This document shows positions 53,774-62,931 of a DNA stretch of 64,000 nucleotides, one piece after another. Below the pieces are notes generated by a model. It searched no databases and had not been told where the DNA came from. It saw nothing but the letters and a program-made list of their open reading frames with translations. This DNA comes from Phycisphaerales bacterium (GTDB lineage Bacteria; Planctomycetota; Phycisphaerae; Sedimentisphaerales; Anaerobacaceae), in contig PLLP01000002.1 in assembly GCA_003141315.1 (NCBI GenBank), forward strand, positions 336,338 through 400,337, given 5' to 3'. Position numbers and translations under genes: made by a program. Position 1 is the stretch's first letter. Each line of letters starts with the position of its first letter.

Positions 53774-55786
53774 ATGGAATCGAACAGGGACGGACTGCCG
53801 GAAATTACCGTAAAGGCCGTCATTTTGGGGGCGGTTCTTTCAATCATCCTTGCAGCGGCGAACGCATATCTGGGGCTTTTTGCCGGAATGACCGTTTCCG
53901 CATCGATTCCCGCGGCGGTTGTCTCGATGGGAATCCTGCGATTATTCAAGAACAGCAACATCCTCGAAAACAACGTAATCAAAACCGCTGCCGCCGCAGG
54001 TGAAGCACTCGCAGCGGGCGCAATCTTTACCCTGCCGGCTCTGGTAATTATGGGCTCCTGGCAGACTTTCAACTTCTGGTGGGTCACAATAATCACCGGC
54101 CTCGGCGGCACGCTCGGCGTCCTCTTTACTGTTCCCCTGCGCAGGTCCCTGATTGTGGAGGATAAACTTCCTTACCCCGAAGGTGTTGCCACCGCAGAAG
54201 TTCTCAAATCCGGTTATCAGGGCAGTTCTGAAATCCGATACCTCGTGCTGGCATCTCTCGTAGGGGCGCTATTTAAAATCGGCTCATCAGGGCTGGGTCT
54301 CTGGTGTGAAATCGCCGCCGGCGCTAAAAGAATCGGAAACTCTATGGCCTACTTCGGTTCGAATCTCAGCCCCGCACTTATTTCTGTCGGTTACATCGTC
54401 GGTTTGAACACCGCAATTCTTATGTTCATCGGGGGCGCTGCCAACTGGCTCGTGGCTATCCCGATATGCTCAGCATTTACAGACTGGGGTGTTTATGGTC
54501 CCGGCCATATCCACGCGGGATTACCAATGTCGGCGGTTGACTGGGCAAACGAAATCTGGAGCAGGCAGACACGTTATATCGGCGTCGGTGCGATGCTCGT
54601 CGGCGGCCTCTGGACCATTTACACATTGAGAGGCTCTATACTGCGTGGTTTCAAAAGCGGAATAAAGGCCTACCAGACCGTCGGCGGCAAAAGCGCAGCC
54701 GTCGAGAGAACTGATAAAGATATCCCGATGAAGTGGACTCTGCTTATGATTATCGCATCGGTCGTTCCCATTTTTCTTGTCTATGAGTTCTTCGTCGGCA
54801 AACTCTACGTTTCGATACCGATGGCGATTATTATGGTTTTCGCGGGTTTCCTCTTTGCCGCAGTCGCAGGTTATATGGCGGGCATTGTCGGCTCTTCGAA
54901 CAATCCTGTTTCCGGCGTCACCATCGCTACCGTACTGATCTCGGCGCTGCTCTTGCTGCTGCTGATGGGAAAGGCAAACAAAAACGGGCCGGCGGCGGCA
55001 ATAATTATAGGCGCCGTGGTCTGCTGTGCCGCTGCTATCGCCGGTGATACTATGCAGGACCTTAAAACAGGCCAAATCGTCAAAAACACCCCCTGGAAAC
55101 TTCAGGTAATCGAAATTGTCGGCACAATCTCCGCTGCATTTGTTATAGCGCCTGTCCTGATGCTGCTCTTGAAGGCGTATGGTTTCAAGGGACACTCCTC
55201 AGCGGTGAACGAACTGAAAGCCCTCGCTGCCCCGCAGGCAAACCTGATGGCCGCCGTCTCTAAAAATGTTTTCGAAGGACAGCTGCCCTGGCTCTTCGTA
55301 ATAATCGGCGCCGTTGTCGCAATCGCCGTGATTATCCTCGATGAATACCTGATTCGCAAAGGCAGCTCTTTCAGAACGCCCGTGCTGGCAGTCGCTATCG
55401 GTATTTATCTTTCTCTTGAGCTTGAAGTGCCGATTCTCGCGGGTGGCATCATAAGCTACCTTGTCGCGAAATACCATAAAAAACGCAGCATCCCCGCCGA
55501 AAAGGTTGAAGCCGGCAACACCCGCGGAATTCTCCTCGCTTCAGGGTTCATTACCGGAGAATCTTTGATGGGAATTCTGCTGGCAATACCGATTGCAATA
55601 TCGCAAAATCCCGATGTGTTGAAAATTACGCCGGAAAGAATTGCCAAACTCCCTCTGCCTCATCAAATTACCGGTTTTTTGTCCGATATAATTACGAGCA
55701 GCTGGTTTAACATCTCCACCGGCATTATCCTGATGGCCTTTGTGCTTATCTGGCTTTATAACACCGCAAAGGCAAGGGAAAAATAA
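53774..55786 (+). CDS. OPT-family oligopeptide transporter
   Basis: 670 residues from ATG 53774; a GTG at 53768 is an alternative (GGAG at 53760-53763 is 4 bases from GTG and 10 from ATG). About 15 predicted membrane helices. Signatures of the bacterial OPT group: LPEITVKAVILGAVLSIILA, AANAYLGLFAGMTVSASIPA, KLPYPEGVATAEVLKSG, and GNNNPVSG-like GSSNNPVSGVTIAT. Family members take up oligopeptides or metal-chelating peptides with protons. Operon with the peptidase upstream; converges with the S9 gene. Confidence 0.93.
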   Translation: MESNRDGLPEITVKAVILGAVLSIILAAANAYLGLFAGMTVSASIPAAVVSMGILRLFKNSNILENNVIKTAAAAGEALAAGAIFTLPALVIMGSWQTFNFWWVTIITGLGGTLGVLFTVPLRRSLIVEDKLPYPEGVATAEVLKSGYQGSSEIRYLVLASLVGALFKIGSSGLGLWCEIAAGAKRIGNSMAYFGSNLSPALISVGYIVGLNTAILMFIGGAANWLVAIPICSAFTDWGVYGPGHIHAGLPMSAVDWANEIWSRQTRYIGVGAMLVGGLWTIYTLRGSILRGFKSGIKAYQTVGGKSAAVERTDKDIPMKWTLLMIIASVVPIFLVYEFFVGKLYVSIPMAIIMVFAGFLFAAVAGYMAGIVGSSNNPVSGVTIATVLISALLLLLLMGKANKNGPAAAIIIGAVVCCAAAIAGDTMQDLKTGQIVKNTPWKLQVIEIVGTISAAFVIAPVLMLLLKAYGFKGHSSAVNELKALAAPQANLMAAVSKNVFEGQLPWLFVIIGAVVAIAVIILDEYLIRKGSSFRTPVLAVAIGIYLSLELEVPILAGGIISYLVAKYHKKRSIPAEKVEAGNTRGILLASGFITGESLMGILLAIPIAISQNPDVLKITPERIAKLPLPHQITGFLSDIITSSWFNISTGIILMAFVLIWLYNTAKAREK

Positions 55787-55791
55787 ACCAA

Positions 55792-55825
55792 TTAAAATTT
55801 CAAATTTGAAATTTGAGATTTCAAA
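55792..55825. repeat. A/T-rich 'AATTTCAAATTTGAAATTT' palindromic repeat
   Basis: TTAAAATTTCAAATTTGAAA followed by TTTGAGATTTCAAATT, between the convergent OPT and S9 genes. It could fold in both directions and may help end both transcripts. A similar stretch lies at 60752-60797. Confidence 0.5.
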
Positions 55826-57994
55826 TTATTTCAGCCACCTGTCGAGCCACGAAATAACTGTTTCGTGCCACAAAATAGAATTGCTCGGCCTCTGTATCCA
55901 GTGGCACTCATCGGGAAAATACAGCAGCCTGCTCGGTATCCCCAGCCGCTGCAGGGCGTTAAATGTTCCGAGCCCCTGCGTTTCAACCACCCTGAAATCT
56001 TTCCCGCCGTGCGTCACCAGCATCGGCGTCTTCCAATTGCGGACAAAATTTACCGGATTTTGCATCTCATAAGCTTCGGGGTTATCCCACGGTTTTCCAA
56101 TATGGTCCCATTCCGTGAACCACAGCTCCTCGGTATCGAAATATGCCATCCTCTCATCGAGGTCGCCGGCGTGATTTACAAGGCAGCGGAACCTGTCGGG
56201 CCAGTTGCCCTCAATCCAGTTAATCATATACCCGCCGAACGATGCCCCGAGCGCGCCGGCCTTTTCGCTGTCCAGCCATGGGTATTTTTTAATCGCCGCA
56301 TCCAGGCCCTTTTGCAGGTCAACCAATGGTTTACCGCCCCAGTCGCCGCGAATCGAATCACAGAACGCCTGCCCGTAGCCGGTCGAGCCGTGAAAATCAA
56401 TCATCACAACGCCATATCCCGCGCCGGCAAAAACCTGCGCGTTCCAGCGGTAATGAAAAATATTGCCCATGCTTCCCTGCGGCCCGCCGTGAATCACAAA
56501 CGCTATCGGGTATTTCGCTCCTTCTTTATAATCAGCCGGCTTTACAACATAGCCATAAACCGTTTCGTTGTTCCAGCCGCTGAAACTGAACTGCTCGAAT
56601 TCGCCAAATTCGATAGCAGATAATTGCCTGCTGTTTATTTGTGTTATCGGTTTCAAATCGCTGCCGTCGGTCTTCACTGAATATAATTCGAGCGGCGATT
56701 TCAGATTATCCAGGCCGAAAATAATTCTGTCGCTGGCTTCTTCCGTGCCTGTCACCGACCCTTTTTCCACTATCGTTTCTGCTTTTCCCGTTTGGACATC
56801 AATTGCAAACAGGGATTTCTGCCCGATATTTTCCGCAACGGCATAAATCTTTCTGCCGTCCTTTGACCAGCATATCGAAGCGGGGCTGCGGTCCCAGTTT
56901 TCCGCCAATACTCTTTCCTGCCCAATGGATTCGACCCCTTCGGCAAGCTCAGGGCGGGCAGGCTCACCACGAGTCGGCCAATCCTTCAGCATTATTCTGA
57001 GCCGGTCGGATTCATAGCCCGGCCTCGACATCGCCAGATAAGCAAGAGTCTTTCCGTCCGGCGAAAACACCGGCGTCGTATCAGTCGCCTCATTTTTTTC
57101 CGTCAGGCACACAGGTTTTTTGGAACCATCTATCGGCGATATGTAAAGGTCTAAATCCGTTGACCACGGCTCTCTCGGCCCGACGTCGCGGGCTGTAAAA
57201 ATTATATTTTTACCGTCCGGCGTAAAGCAGAATTCTTCCGACCCGCCGAATGGCTTCGATGGGCAGTCCGCATCCATATCCTTCATCACATCTATTGCGA
57301 CTTTGCCGTTTGCGGGCATCACAAAGACGTGCGACCGACGGCCGTCGGCCCATGTATTCCAGTGCCGGACAAATGCCTTTTCGTAAATTCGACCGCTCGA
57401 TTTTCGTTTTCCGCTTTTCTCGAGTTTTTGCTTAGTCTGCTCGATTGAGAGAGAGGGAAAAACCTCGATACTAAATGCTATATGTTCGCCATCCGGCGAC
57501 AGCACAATGTTCGATACATCAAGGGGCAGCATTGTTATCTGCTCTGCATGCCCGCCTCCCGTTAGGGATGGCTCACGCCATTTGGCAGGGATTTTCCAGA
57601 CCTGGCTCGACCCCGAACGAGTTGAGAGAAAATAAATGCTCTTGCCGTTGACAGACCACTTTGGGCAGCAGTCGCTGTCGGATTGTTTAATCAATTGTTT
57701 CAGATTGCTGCCATCGACCTCGATTAGCCAAAGGCTGGTTTTCCCTTTGTCCGCGGCGAGGTCTGTCGAACGGACGGTAAAAACTATCTGCTTTCCGTCA
57801 GGGCTTACCTGCTGCTCGCTGATTCTATCCATTGCGAGCATATCGCCGACCGAAAATGGATGAATCGTTTTGGGTTCTGCAAAACTCGAAACCCGCCCGC
57901 TCTGCGAACACCCCGCAAAAAGCAGAAATGACCAGCAGAGCAGGGCCAGAAGGAGAAAAACCGGAATTTTTTTTAAAACAATATCCCTGTGCAT
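55826..57994 (-). CDS. S9-family prolyl oligopeptidase-like serine peptidase, lipoprotein
   Basis: 722 residues. ATG at 57994 with GAGGGG upstream; the TTG at 58009 is too near it. Lipobox LFAGC at about 25-29. Beta-propeller built of WSP/SPDG blades (QVSPDGKQIVF, WSVNGKSIYF, FSPDGKTLAYL, WSKDGRKIYA), then the alpha/beta hydrolase domain with HGGPQGSM, nucleophile Ser in GASFGGYM, Asp in GGKDFRV and His in DECHWI. Residues ~341-356 (TRGEPARPELAEGVES) are encoded by an inserted dispersed repeat. Downstream of the POT transporter in one operon. Confidence 0.93.
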   Translation of the reverse strand: MHRDIVLKKIPVFLLLALLCWSFLLFAGCSQSGRVSSFAEPKTIHPFSVGDMLAMDRISEQQVSPDGKQIVFTVRSTDLAADKGKTSLWLIEVDGSNLKQLIKQSDSDCCPKWSVNGKSIYFLSTRSGSSQVWKIPAKWREPSLTGGGHAEQITMLPLDVSNIVLSPDGEHIAFSIEVFPSLSIEQTKQKLEKSGKRKSSGRIYEKAFVRHWNTWADGRRSHVFVMPANGKVAIDVMKDMDADCPSKPFGGSEEFCFTPDGKNIIFTARDVGPREPWSTDLDLYISPIDGSKKPVCLTEKNEATDTTPVFSPDGKTLAYLAMSRPGYESDRLRIMLKDWPTRGEPARPELAEGVESIGQERVLAENWDRSPASICWSKDGRKIYAVAENIGQKSLFAIDVQTGKAETIVEKGSVTGTEEASDRIIFGLDNLKSPLELYSVKTDGSDLKPITQINSRQLSAIEFGEFEQFSFSGWNNETVYGYVVKPADYKEGAKYPIAFVIHGGPQGSMGNIFHYRWNAQVFAGAGYGVVMIDFHGSTGYGQAFCDSIRGDWGGKPLVDLQKGLDAAIKKYPWLDSEKAGALGASFGGYMINWIEGNWPDRFRCLVNHAGDLDERMAYFDTEELWFTEWDHIGKPWDNPEAYEMQNPVNFVRNWKTPMLVTHGGKDFRVVETQGLGTFNALQRLGIPSRLLYFPDECHWIQRPSNSILWHETVISWLDRWLK
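56929..56974. repeat. Dispersed 'TTCGAC...GCTCA' repeat inside the S9 peptidase frame
   Basis: Plus strand: ATTCGACCCCTTCGGCAAGC followed by TCAGGGCGGGCAGGCTCACC. It shares TTCGAC and AAG(C/T)TCA with the element in the loop at 3922-3964. Here it adds about 15 codons without breaking the frame, at a loop of the beta-propeller. The other strand frame gives the SLPALSLPKGSN peptide often seen as a false small ORF in genomes rich in this repeat. Confidence 0.65.
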
Positions 57995-58054
57995 AGAACT
58001 GCCCCTCAAAATAAGGACGCTTTACATATCCCAAAATGATTCTGAAGACCGCAA

Positions 58055-59413
58055 TTACGGCTGTACTTCCTCTGCGACCTCTTTATCCGTCACATCATCC
58101 TGGGTATATATTTTGCCTTTGTAAAATGCCGCCACCACGGCGAAAACAACCGAAGCGATGAACATAACAACAATAAATGTCCAGTAATAGTTCGCCCCTT
58201 TGAAGAACTCTCTGCCTGTAATCAATTGATTGATTATAAATGTCCATAAATCTCCTATTCCAATCGAAGCGGCTAAATACAGGGACATAATGAACGCTTT
58301 CATTTGCTTCGGCGCCTGGGTATATGCAAATTCGAGAACAGGAATGGAAACGAAAATTTCCGCGGCAGTCATCAGGAAATTCGCAAGGAACTGCCAGCCG
58401 ATAGAAGGCACCTCGCCCGCTTTGATTTTGTATTCGAGCCACACTATTACCAAAAACGGAATTATCAAAAAGAACATACCTATTACAATTTTCCTTAATG
58501 CGTTCAAGTTGAAAAACTTACCAAGCACGGGGTACACGATGTATGTAAATATCGGAATAAGAATCATTACGAACAAGGCATTAAATGCCGGCACCTGAGA
58601 AGCCTCCCAGTCGTACCCAAGCCAATGTTTGTTCAAATGCTCAACCTGAATAATCCATGCGGAGCCTGAGAGTTCATAAAGGGCATAAAAGACAGATAAA
58701 ATAAGAAAGAGGACTGAAATCCTCTTTATGATACCTAATCCTTCCCCTTTGAAAATTTCCTTCAGAAAACTTTTGCCGGCAGGGGGAGCGTGGACATATC
58801 TTTTGCGGCCCATCCAAAAAATGATAGTAGCCAGGACCATCCACACAAAAGCCAGACCAAATGCCCATTTCGGTCCATATTTCGGATTGTTCATCAATTT
58901 CGGCGTTATGAACGGGCCAAAGAATGCTCCGAAATTTATTGCAAAGTAAAACCAGTTATAGACCTTCGCCATCATATTCTGATTGGATTTGCCGAACTGG
59001 TCGCCGACGTTTGCTGTCACGCAGGGCTTGATGAAACCGGAGCCGATTGCCACGAGAATCATACATAAATAAAGGCCTGTTCTCGACTGGTCAACCGTCA
59101 TTATTAAAAGCCCCAGGCAATAAATAATGGAAAACATTATTATGGTTCTGTATTTCCCAAACCATAAATCCGCAATAATCGCCCCAACCAGAGGCAGGAC
59201 ATAAGTTACCGCTTTGAAGAGGTGGTACCACGATATTGCTGCGCCTCCCTCCATAACACCGCCGACAAGATGCTTAGTCATAAACTCCACAAGAATCAGC
59301 GTAAGCCCGTAGTAAGCGAATCTCTCTGCGGTTTCGTTTGCAAGGATGTGCCAGATTCCAGTTGGGGCCTTCGCTGTTGGTGTCGGTATGGTCTTGTATT
59401 GAAACTTTGCCAT
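58055..59413 (-). CDS. POT/PTR2-family proton-dependent peptide transporter
   Basis: 452 residues, 12-14 predicted membrane helices. The helix-1 motif NETAERFAYYG matches the ExxERFxYYG proton/peptide site of POT carriers; GALIADLWFGKYR-like GAIIADLWFGKYRTI and FYFAINFGAFFGP are the PTR2 signatures. Takes up di- and tripeptides. S9 peptidase follows 60 bases downstream, so uptake and peptide cleavage are cotranscribed. Confidence 0.93.
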   Translation of the reverse strand: MAKFQYKTIPTPTAKAPTGIWHILANETAERFAYYGLTLILVEFMTKHLVGGVMEGGAAISWYHLFKAVTYVLPLVGAIIADLWFGKYRTIIMFSIIYCLGLLIMTVDQSRTGLYLCMILVAIGSGFIKPCVTANVGDQFGKSNQNMMAKVYNWFYFAINFGAFFGPFITPKLMNNPKYGPKWAFGLAFVWMVLATIIFWMGRKRYVHAPPAGKSFLKEIFKGEGLGIIKRISVLFLILSVFYALYELSGSAWIIQVEHLNKHWLGYDWEASQVPAFNALFVMILIPIFTYIVYPVLGKFFNLNALRKIVIGMFFLIIPFLVIVWLEYKIKAGEVPSIGWQFLANFLMTAAEIFVSIPVLEFAYTQAPKQMKAFIMSLYLAASIGIGDLWTFIINQLITGREFFKGANYYWTFIVVMFIASVVFAVVAAFYKGKIYTQDDVTDKEVAEEVQP

Positions 59414-59484
59414 ATAAAGCTCCTCTAAAGTTCAACACTAATTTTTTATGCGCAGCCTTTAACTGCTGCCCAAAAACAGGCATT

Positions 59485-59513
59485 ATCTTACAGATAGACC
59501 GGCTGTTTGTCGA
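59485..59513 (-). promoter_or_regulatory. Possible promoter of the POT-S9 operon
   Basis: Minus strand: TCGACA (59508-59513), 17-bp spacer, TAAGAT (59485-59490). The -35 matches 5 of 6 positions and the -10 4 of 6. It would give a leader of about 65 bases. The remaining DNA between 59414 and 59623 shows no gene. Confidence 0.45.
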
Positions 59514-59623
59514 GGTTCTACTTTCGCTAAATTGAGATTTTATATCCCTTGCTGCCTGAAGCGTTTTTTGCCTTTCCTGTAATTTCCGCAATACCGGGGT
59601 TCGAGGTAAGCCTAACTAAATGC

Positions 59624-59652
59624 TTGACAATGATGAGGAAAATAAATAGATT
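59624..59652 (+). promoter_or_regulatory. Promoter of the gap-ndk-pgk operon
   Basis: Perfect TTGACA (59624-59629), 17-bp spacer, TAGATT (59647-59652). The gap ATG is at 59714, preceded by TTAGGAG. Confidence 0.65.
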
Positions 59653-59713
59653 ATTTAGTCTTGTGTGAAAATGATTAAAAAATACATTATTTAAGCTTAA
59701 TTAGGAGAAAAAA

Positions 59714-60727
59714 ATGGCTACTAAGGTTGCAATCAACGGTTTCGGGCGAATCGGCAGAGCCGTAACAAGAATCCTGATGAGCCGCAAAACTAACCTCGAA
59801 CTGGTCGCTATCAATGACCTGTCCGATGCGAAGTCGCTGGCTCACCTGTTCAAATACGATACTGTCGAAGGAAAATGGCAGGGAACCGTCGAGGCAAAAG
59901 GCTCGGACCTCGTGATAAACGGCAAGACTATAAAGGTTTTGGCCGTTAAAAATCCCGCTGAGCTGCCGTGGAAGGATATGGGCGTCGATATAGTCGTCGA
60001 ATCGACCGGCATATTCACCAAGGCACAATCCGAAAAGGGCGGCTACGCCGACCACCTCAAGGCCGGCGCAAAAAAGGTCGTCCTCACCGTCCCCGCCAAA
60101 GATGACATCGAGGCAACAATCGTTATGGGCGTCAACGACAGCAAACTTACAAAGAGCGTCAAGTGCGTCTCCAACGCAAGCTGCACAACCAACTGTCTTG
60201 CTCCAATCGCAAAGGTTCTCAACGACACGTTCGGCATTGAGAACGGCGTAATGACCACCATTCACGCCTATACCAATGACCAGAAAGTGGTAGACCAGAT
60301 TCACAAGGACCTCCGCCGCGCAAGGACAGCAGCCGCCAATATGATTCCAACAAGCACCGGCGCAGCCAAGGCAATCGGCAAGGTTGTCCCGGAGCTTGAC
60401 GGCAAACTCGATGGCTTTGCGGTCCGCGTCCCGATTCCTGTCGGCAGCCTGGTTGACCTCGTTGTCAACGTAAAGAAGGACGTCACCGTTGCCGACGTAA
60501 ATGCAGCGATGAAAAAAGCGGCCGATGGCCCGATGAAAGGCATCCTCGTATATTGCGATGAACCAATCGTAAGCAGCGATATAGTCAATAACCCGGCTTC
60601 CAGCATCTTCGATTCACTGCTCACAATAGTTAAAGGCAAAACCGTTAAAGTAATAAGCTGGTATGACAACGAATGGGGCTATTCCAACAGAACGGTTGAT
60701 ATTATGGAAAAACTGGCGAAGCTGTAA
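59714..60727 (+). CDS. gap: Glyceraldehyde-3-phosphate dehydrogenase
   Basis: 337 residues. Rossmann motif INGFGRIGRAVTR, catalytic Cys in SNASCTTNCLAP, partner His in TTIHAYTNDQ, and phosphate site TGAAKAIGKVVP. Asn-Asp (AINDL) after the second strand suggests NAD preference. Heads an operon with an NDK-like gene and pgk, the next glycolytic step. Confidence 0.98.
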   Translation: MATKVAINGFGRIGRAVTRILMSRKTNLELVAINDLSDAKSLAHLFKYDTVEGKWQGTVEAKGSDLVINGKTIKVLAVKNPAELPWKDMGVDIVVESTGIFTKAQSEKGGYADHLKAGAKKVVLTVPAKDDIEATIVMGVNDSKLTKSVKCVSNASCTTNCLAPIAKVLNDTFGIENGVMTTIHAYTNDQKVVDQIHKDLRRARTAAANMIPTSTGAAKAIGKVVPELDGKLDGFAVRVPIPVGSLVDLVVNVKKDVTVADVNAAMKKAADGPMKGILVYCDEPIVSSDIVNNPASSIFDSLLTIVKGKTVKVISWYDNEWGYSNRTVDIMEKLAKL

Positions 60728-60751
60728 GATAAGCCAAACTGACTTTTTTAT

Positions 60752-60797
60752 GAATTTAAAATTTCAAATCTGAAATTTCAAGTTTGGAATTTTAAAG
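60752..60797. repeat. A/T-rich repeat between gap and the NDK-like gene
   Basis: GAATTTAAAATTTCAAATCT then GAAATTTCAAGTTTGGAATT; same design as the copy at 55792. It lies inside an operon, so it is unlikely to be a strong terminator. Confidence 0.45.
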
Positions 60798-60817
60798 GTG
60801 AAAGCAGGTGCTGGATT

Positions 60818-61549
60818 ATGGACAAAAAACAGCTTGAGCAGATACTTGTTCTTATCAAGCCGGACGCCCTTAAGAATTCGATAACGGGATTTATTTTTTC
60901 CCAGTTATCGGAATTTCACACAGGTGCGCGTTTTGCCGGCGCCAAGGTTGTTAATGTCACCAGGTTTCTCGCGGAAGAACACTATGCCGAACACAGGGGA
61001 AAGGTGTTTTACGAGTCGCTGCTCGATTACATTACCGGCGTAGTTCATTATCCTGAAGAGGAAAAATGGAGACGCAGGGTAATTGCGATTGTTTATCAGG
61101 GCCCCGATGTCCTGAAGACTTTGCGGGCGATAGCGGGCCCGACAAACCCGCACCAGGCAAGAGAAGAAAAGCCCGGCTGTATCAGGGCGCTTGGCACAGT
61201 TGTGCCAATCAAAGACGCAAATGGCAATGTCGTCGATAGTCGAATGGATAATTTAATCCATACTTCAGCCAATTACGAGGATGCCGAGCGGGAAATCAAG
61301 CTCTGGTTTGTGCCTCACGACATTCCTCCTCTTATGCGGGCGTATCCTACAGAAATATGCGCTACTCATTATTATTACAAGGACGGCCGGCTTTATGGCA
61401 CGTATGAGCCGGAGAGCTCGCTTTTGCTGGCGCCAGGCGACGTGGTTTGGAAAACCGACCTGGAAATTCTCCAGAGCTATGCCCGGAACAAACCTGTAAA
61501 AGGCAAATTAAATGCTGTTGTGGCAAAATATCTTATCAACAAAAATTAG
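60818..61549 (+). CDS. Extended nucleoside-diphosphate kinase-like protein
   Basis: 243 residues against ~140 for NDK. The NDK domain is recognisable: LVLIKPDALKNSITGFI, YQGPDVLKTLRAIAGPTNP, and the active His in LIHTSANYEDAEREI (canonical NIIHGSDS). Between these last two, an extra ~20 residues (VVPIKDANGNVVDSRMDN) are inserted, and about 75 residues follow the domain (ICATHYYYKDGRLYGTYE, WKTDLEILQSYARNKP). Catalysis is plausible since the His and the Lys of the first motif are present. Position between gap and pgk links it to triphosphate metabolism. Confidence 0.8.
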   Translation: MDKKQLEQILVLIKPDALKNSITGFIFSQLSEFHTGARFAGAKVVNVTRFLAEEHYAEHRGKVFYESLLDYITGVVHYPEEEKWRRRVIAIVYQGPDVLKTLRAIAGPTNPHQAREEKPGCIRALGTVVPIKDANGNVVDSRMDNLIHTSANYEDAEREIKLWFVPHDIPPLMRAYPTEICATHYYYKDGRLYGTYEPESSLLLAPGDVVWKTDLEILQSYARNKPVKGKLNAVVAKYLINKN

Positions 61550-61594
61550 AAGTTTTAACGGAATCACATTTTCGAGAAAAAAAGGGAACTTATA

Positions 61595-62836
61595 ATGGCA
61601 AAAAAAACTATAGCGGACATAAACGTCAAAGGCAAAAAAGTATTTATGCGGGTGGATTTCAATGTCCCGCTGGATGAAAAAGGCAATATCACCAGCGACA
61701 AGAGAATCGTCGCGGCTTTGCCGAGCATAAAAAAGGTAATCGAGGATGGCGGCTCACTGATTCTCGCCAGCCATCTCGGCAGACCCGAAGGCGAAAGAGA
61801 TGATAAGTTCTCACTCGCTCCAGTGGCAAAGAGACTTTCCGAACTGCTGGGCAAAAATGTAATTTTTGCGAACGATTGCGTCGGGCCGGACGTCCAGGCC
61901 AAGGCGAAGGCTTTGAAGCCGGGCGATTGTCTGCTTCTCGAAAATGTGCGTTTCCACGCGGAAGAGGTAATAAAGGATAAAAAAGCCAAAGACGACCCGC
62001 AATTGAGAAAAGCCAAAGACGATTTCGCAAAACAGCTTGCTGATTTGGCGGATGTATATGTCAATGACGCCTTCGGAACAGCACACAGGGATAACGCATC
62101 GATGTACACCGTGCCTGTTCTTATGAAGGGCAAACCCCGCGTCACAGGATTTTTGGTTGAAAAGGAGCTAAAATTTCTCGGCGATACGGTCACCAATCCC
62201 GTCAGGCCGTTTGTGGCCATACTCGGCGGCGCAAAGGTCTCTGATAAAATCGGCGTCATCGAAAACCTTATTACAAAGGTCAATCGAATACTTGTCGGCG
62301 GTGCTATGGCATACACGTTCTACAAAGCAAACGGCAAAAGCGTGGGCAGCAGCTTGTGCGAAGATGATTTTGTCGCAAAAGCCAAAGAGCTGCAGGAAAA
62401 AGCAAAAATCGCAAAGTGCGAACTCCTGCTGCCGGTTGATGATGTCGCGGCAAAAGAATTTAAGGCAGGCGCCGAGAACAAAGTTGTCACCGGCGGTATC
62501 GATGCGGGGTGGCAGGGAATGGATATCGGGCCGGCGACCCGCAAATTATTCGCCGGAAAGCTGGCGGATGCAAAGACAATTGTCTGGAACGGCCCGATGG
62601 GCGTCTTCGAAATGCCCCCGTTTGACGAAGGCACAAAGGCCGTCGCACAGGCGGTAGCAGATGCTACTGCAAAAGGCGCAAAAAGCGTCATTGGCGGCGG
62701 CGACAGCGCAAGCGCACTGAAGAAACTGGGTCTCGATAAAAAAGTCACCCACATTTCTACCGGCGGCGGCGCATCGCTCGAATTTCTCGAAGGAAAACCC
62801 TTCAAGTGCATAGAAATCCTCGATGACAAAAAATAA
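61595..62836 (+). CDS. pgk: Phosphoglycerate kinase
   Basis: 413 residues. MRVDFNVPLDEKGNI and ASHLGRPEGERDD at the N-terminal substrate domain; LGGAKVSDKIGVIENL, NGPMGVFEMPPFDEGTKAV and GGGDSASALKKLGL at the nucleotide domain. ATP from 1,3-bisphosphoglycerate. Ends with a strong terminator 57 bases downstream. Confidence 0.98.
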   Translation: MAKKTIADINVKGKKVFMRVDFNVPLDEKGNITSDKRIVAALPSIKKVIEDGGSLILASHLGRPEGERDDKFSLAPVAKRLSELLGKNVIFANDCVGPDVQAKAKALKPGDCLLLENVRFHAEEVIKDKKAKDDPQLRKAKDDFAKQLADLADVYVNDAFGTAHRDNASMYTVPVLMKGKPRVTGFLVEKELKFLGDTVTNPVRPFVAILGGAKVSDKIGVIENLITKVNRILVGGAMAYTFYKANGKSVGSSLCEDDFVAKAKELQEKAKIAKCELLLPVDDVAAKEFKAGAENKVVTGGIDAGWQGMDIGPATRKLFAGKLADAKTIVWNGPMGVFEMPPFDEGTKAVAQAVADATAKGAKSVIGGGDSASALKKLGLDKKVTHISTGGGASLEFLEGKPFKCIEILDDKK

Positions 62837-62892
62837 TTCAAAAGTCAAAGTTCAAAAATAAAAATTGTGGAAGAATAAATAATAATATATAG

Positions 62893-62920
62893 CCCCGCAA
62901 TTTATTGCGGGGTTGTTTTT
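62893..62920 (+). terminator. Rho-independent terminator after pgk
   Basis: CCCCGCAA (62893-62900), loop TTTA, TTGCGGGG (62905-62912), then TTGTTTTT. Perfect 8-bp stem. It ends 11 bases before the rpe ATG, so it either ends the gap operon or works as an attenuator of rpe. Confidence 0.85.
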
Positions 62921-62931
62921 GCGATGGAGAA

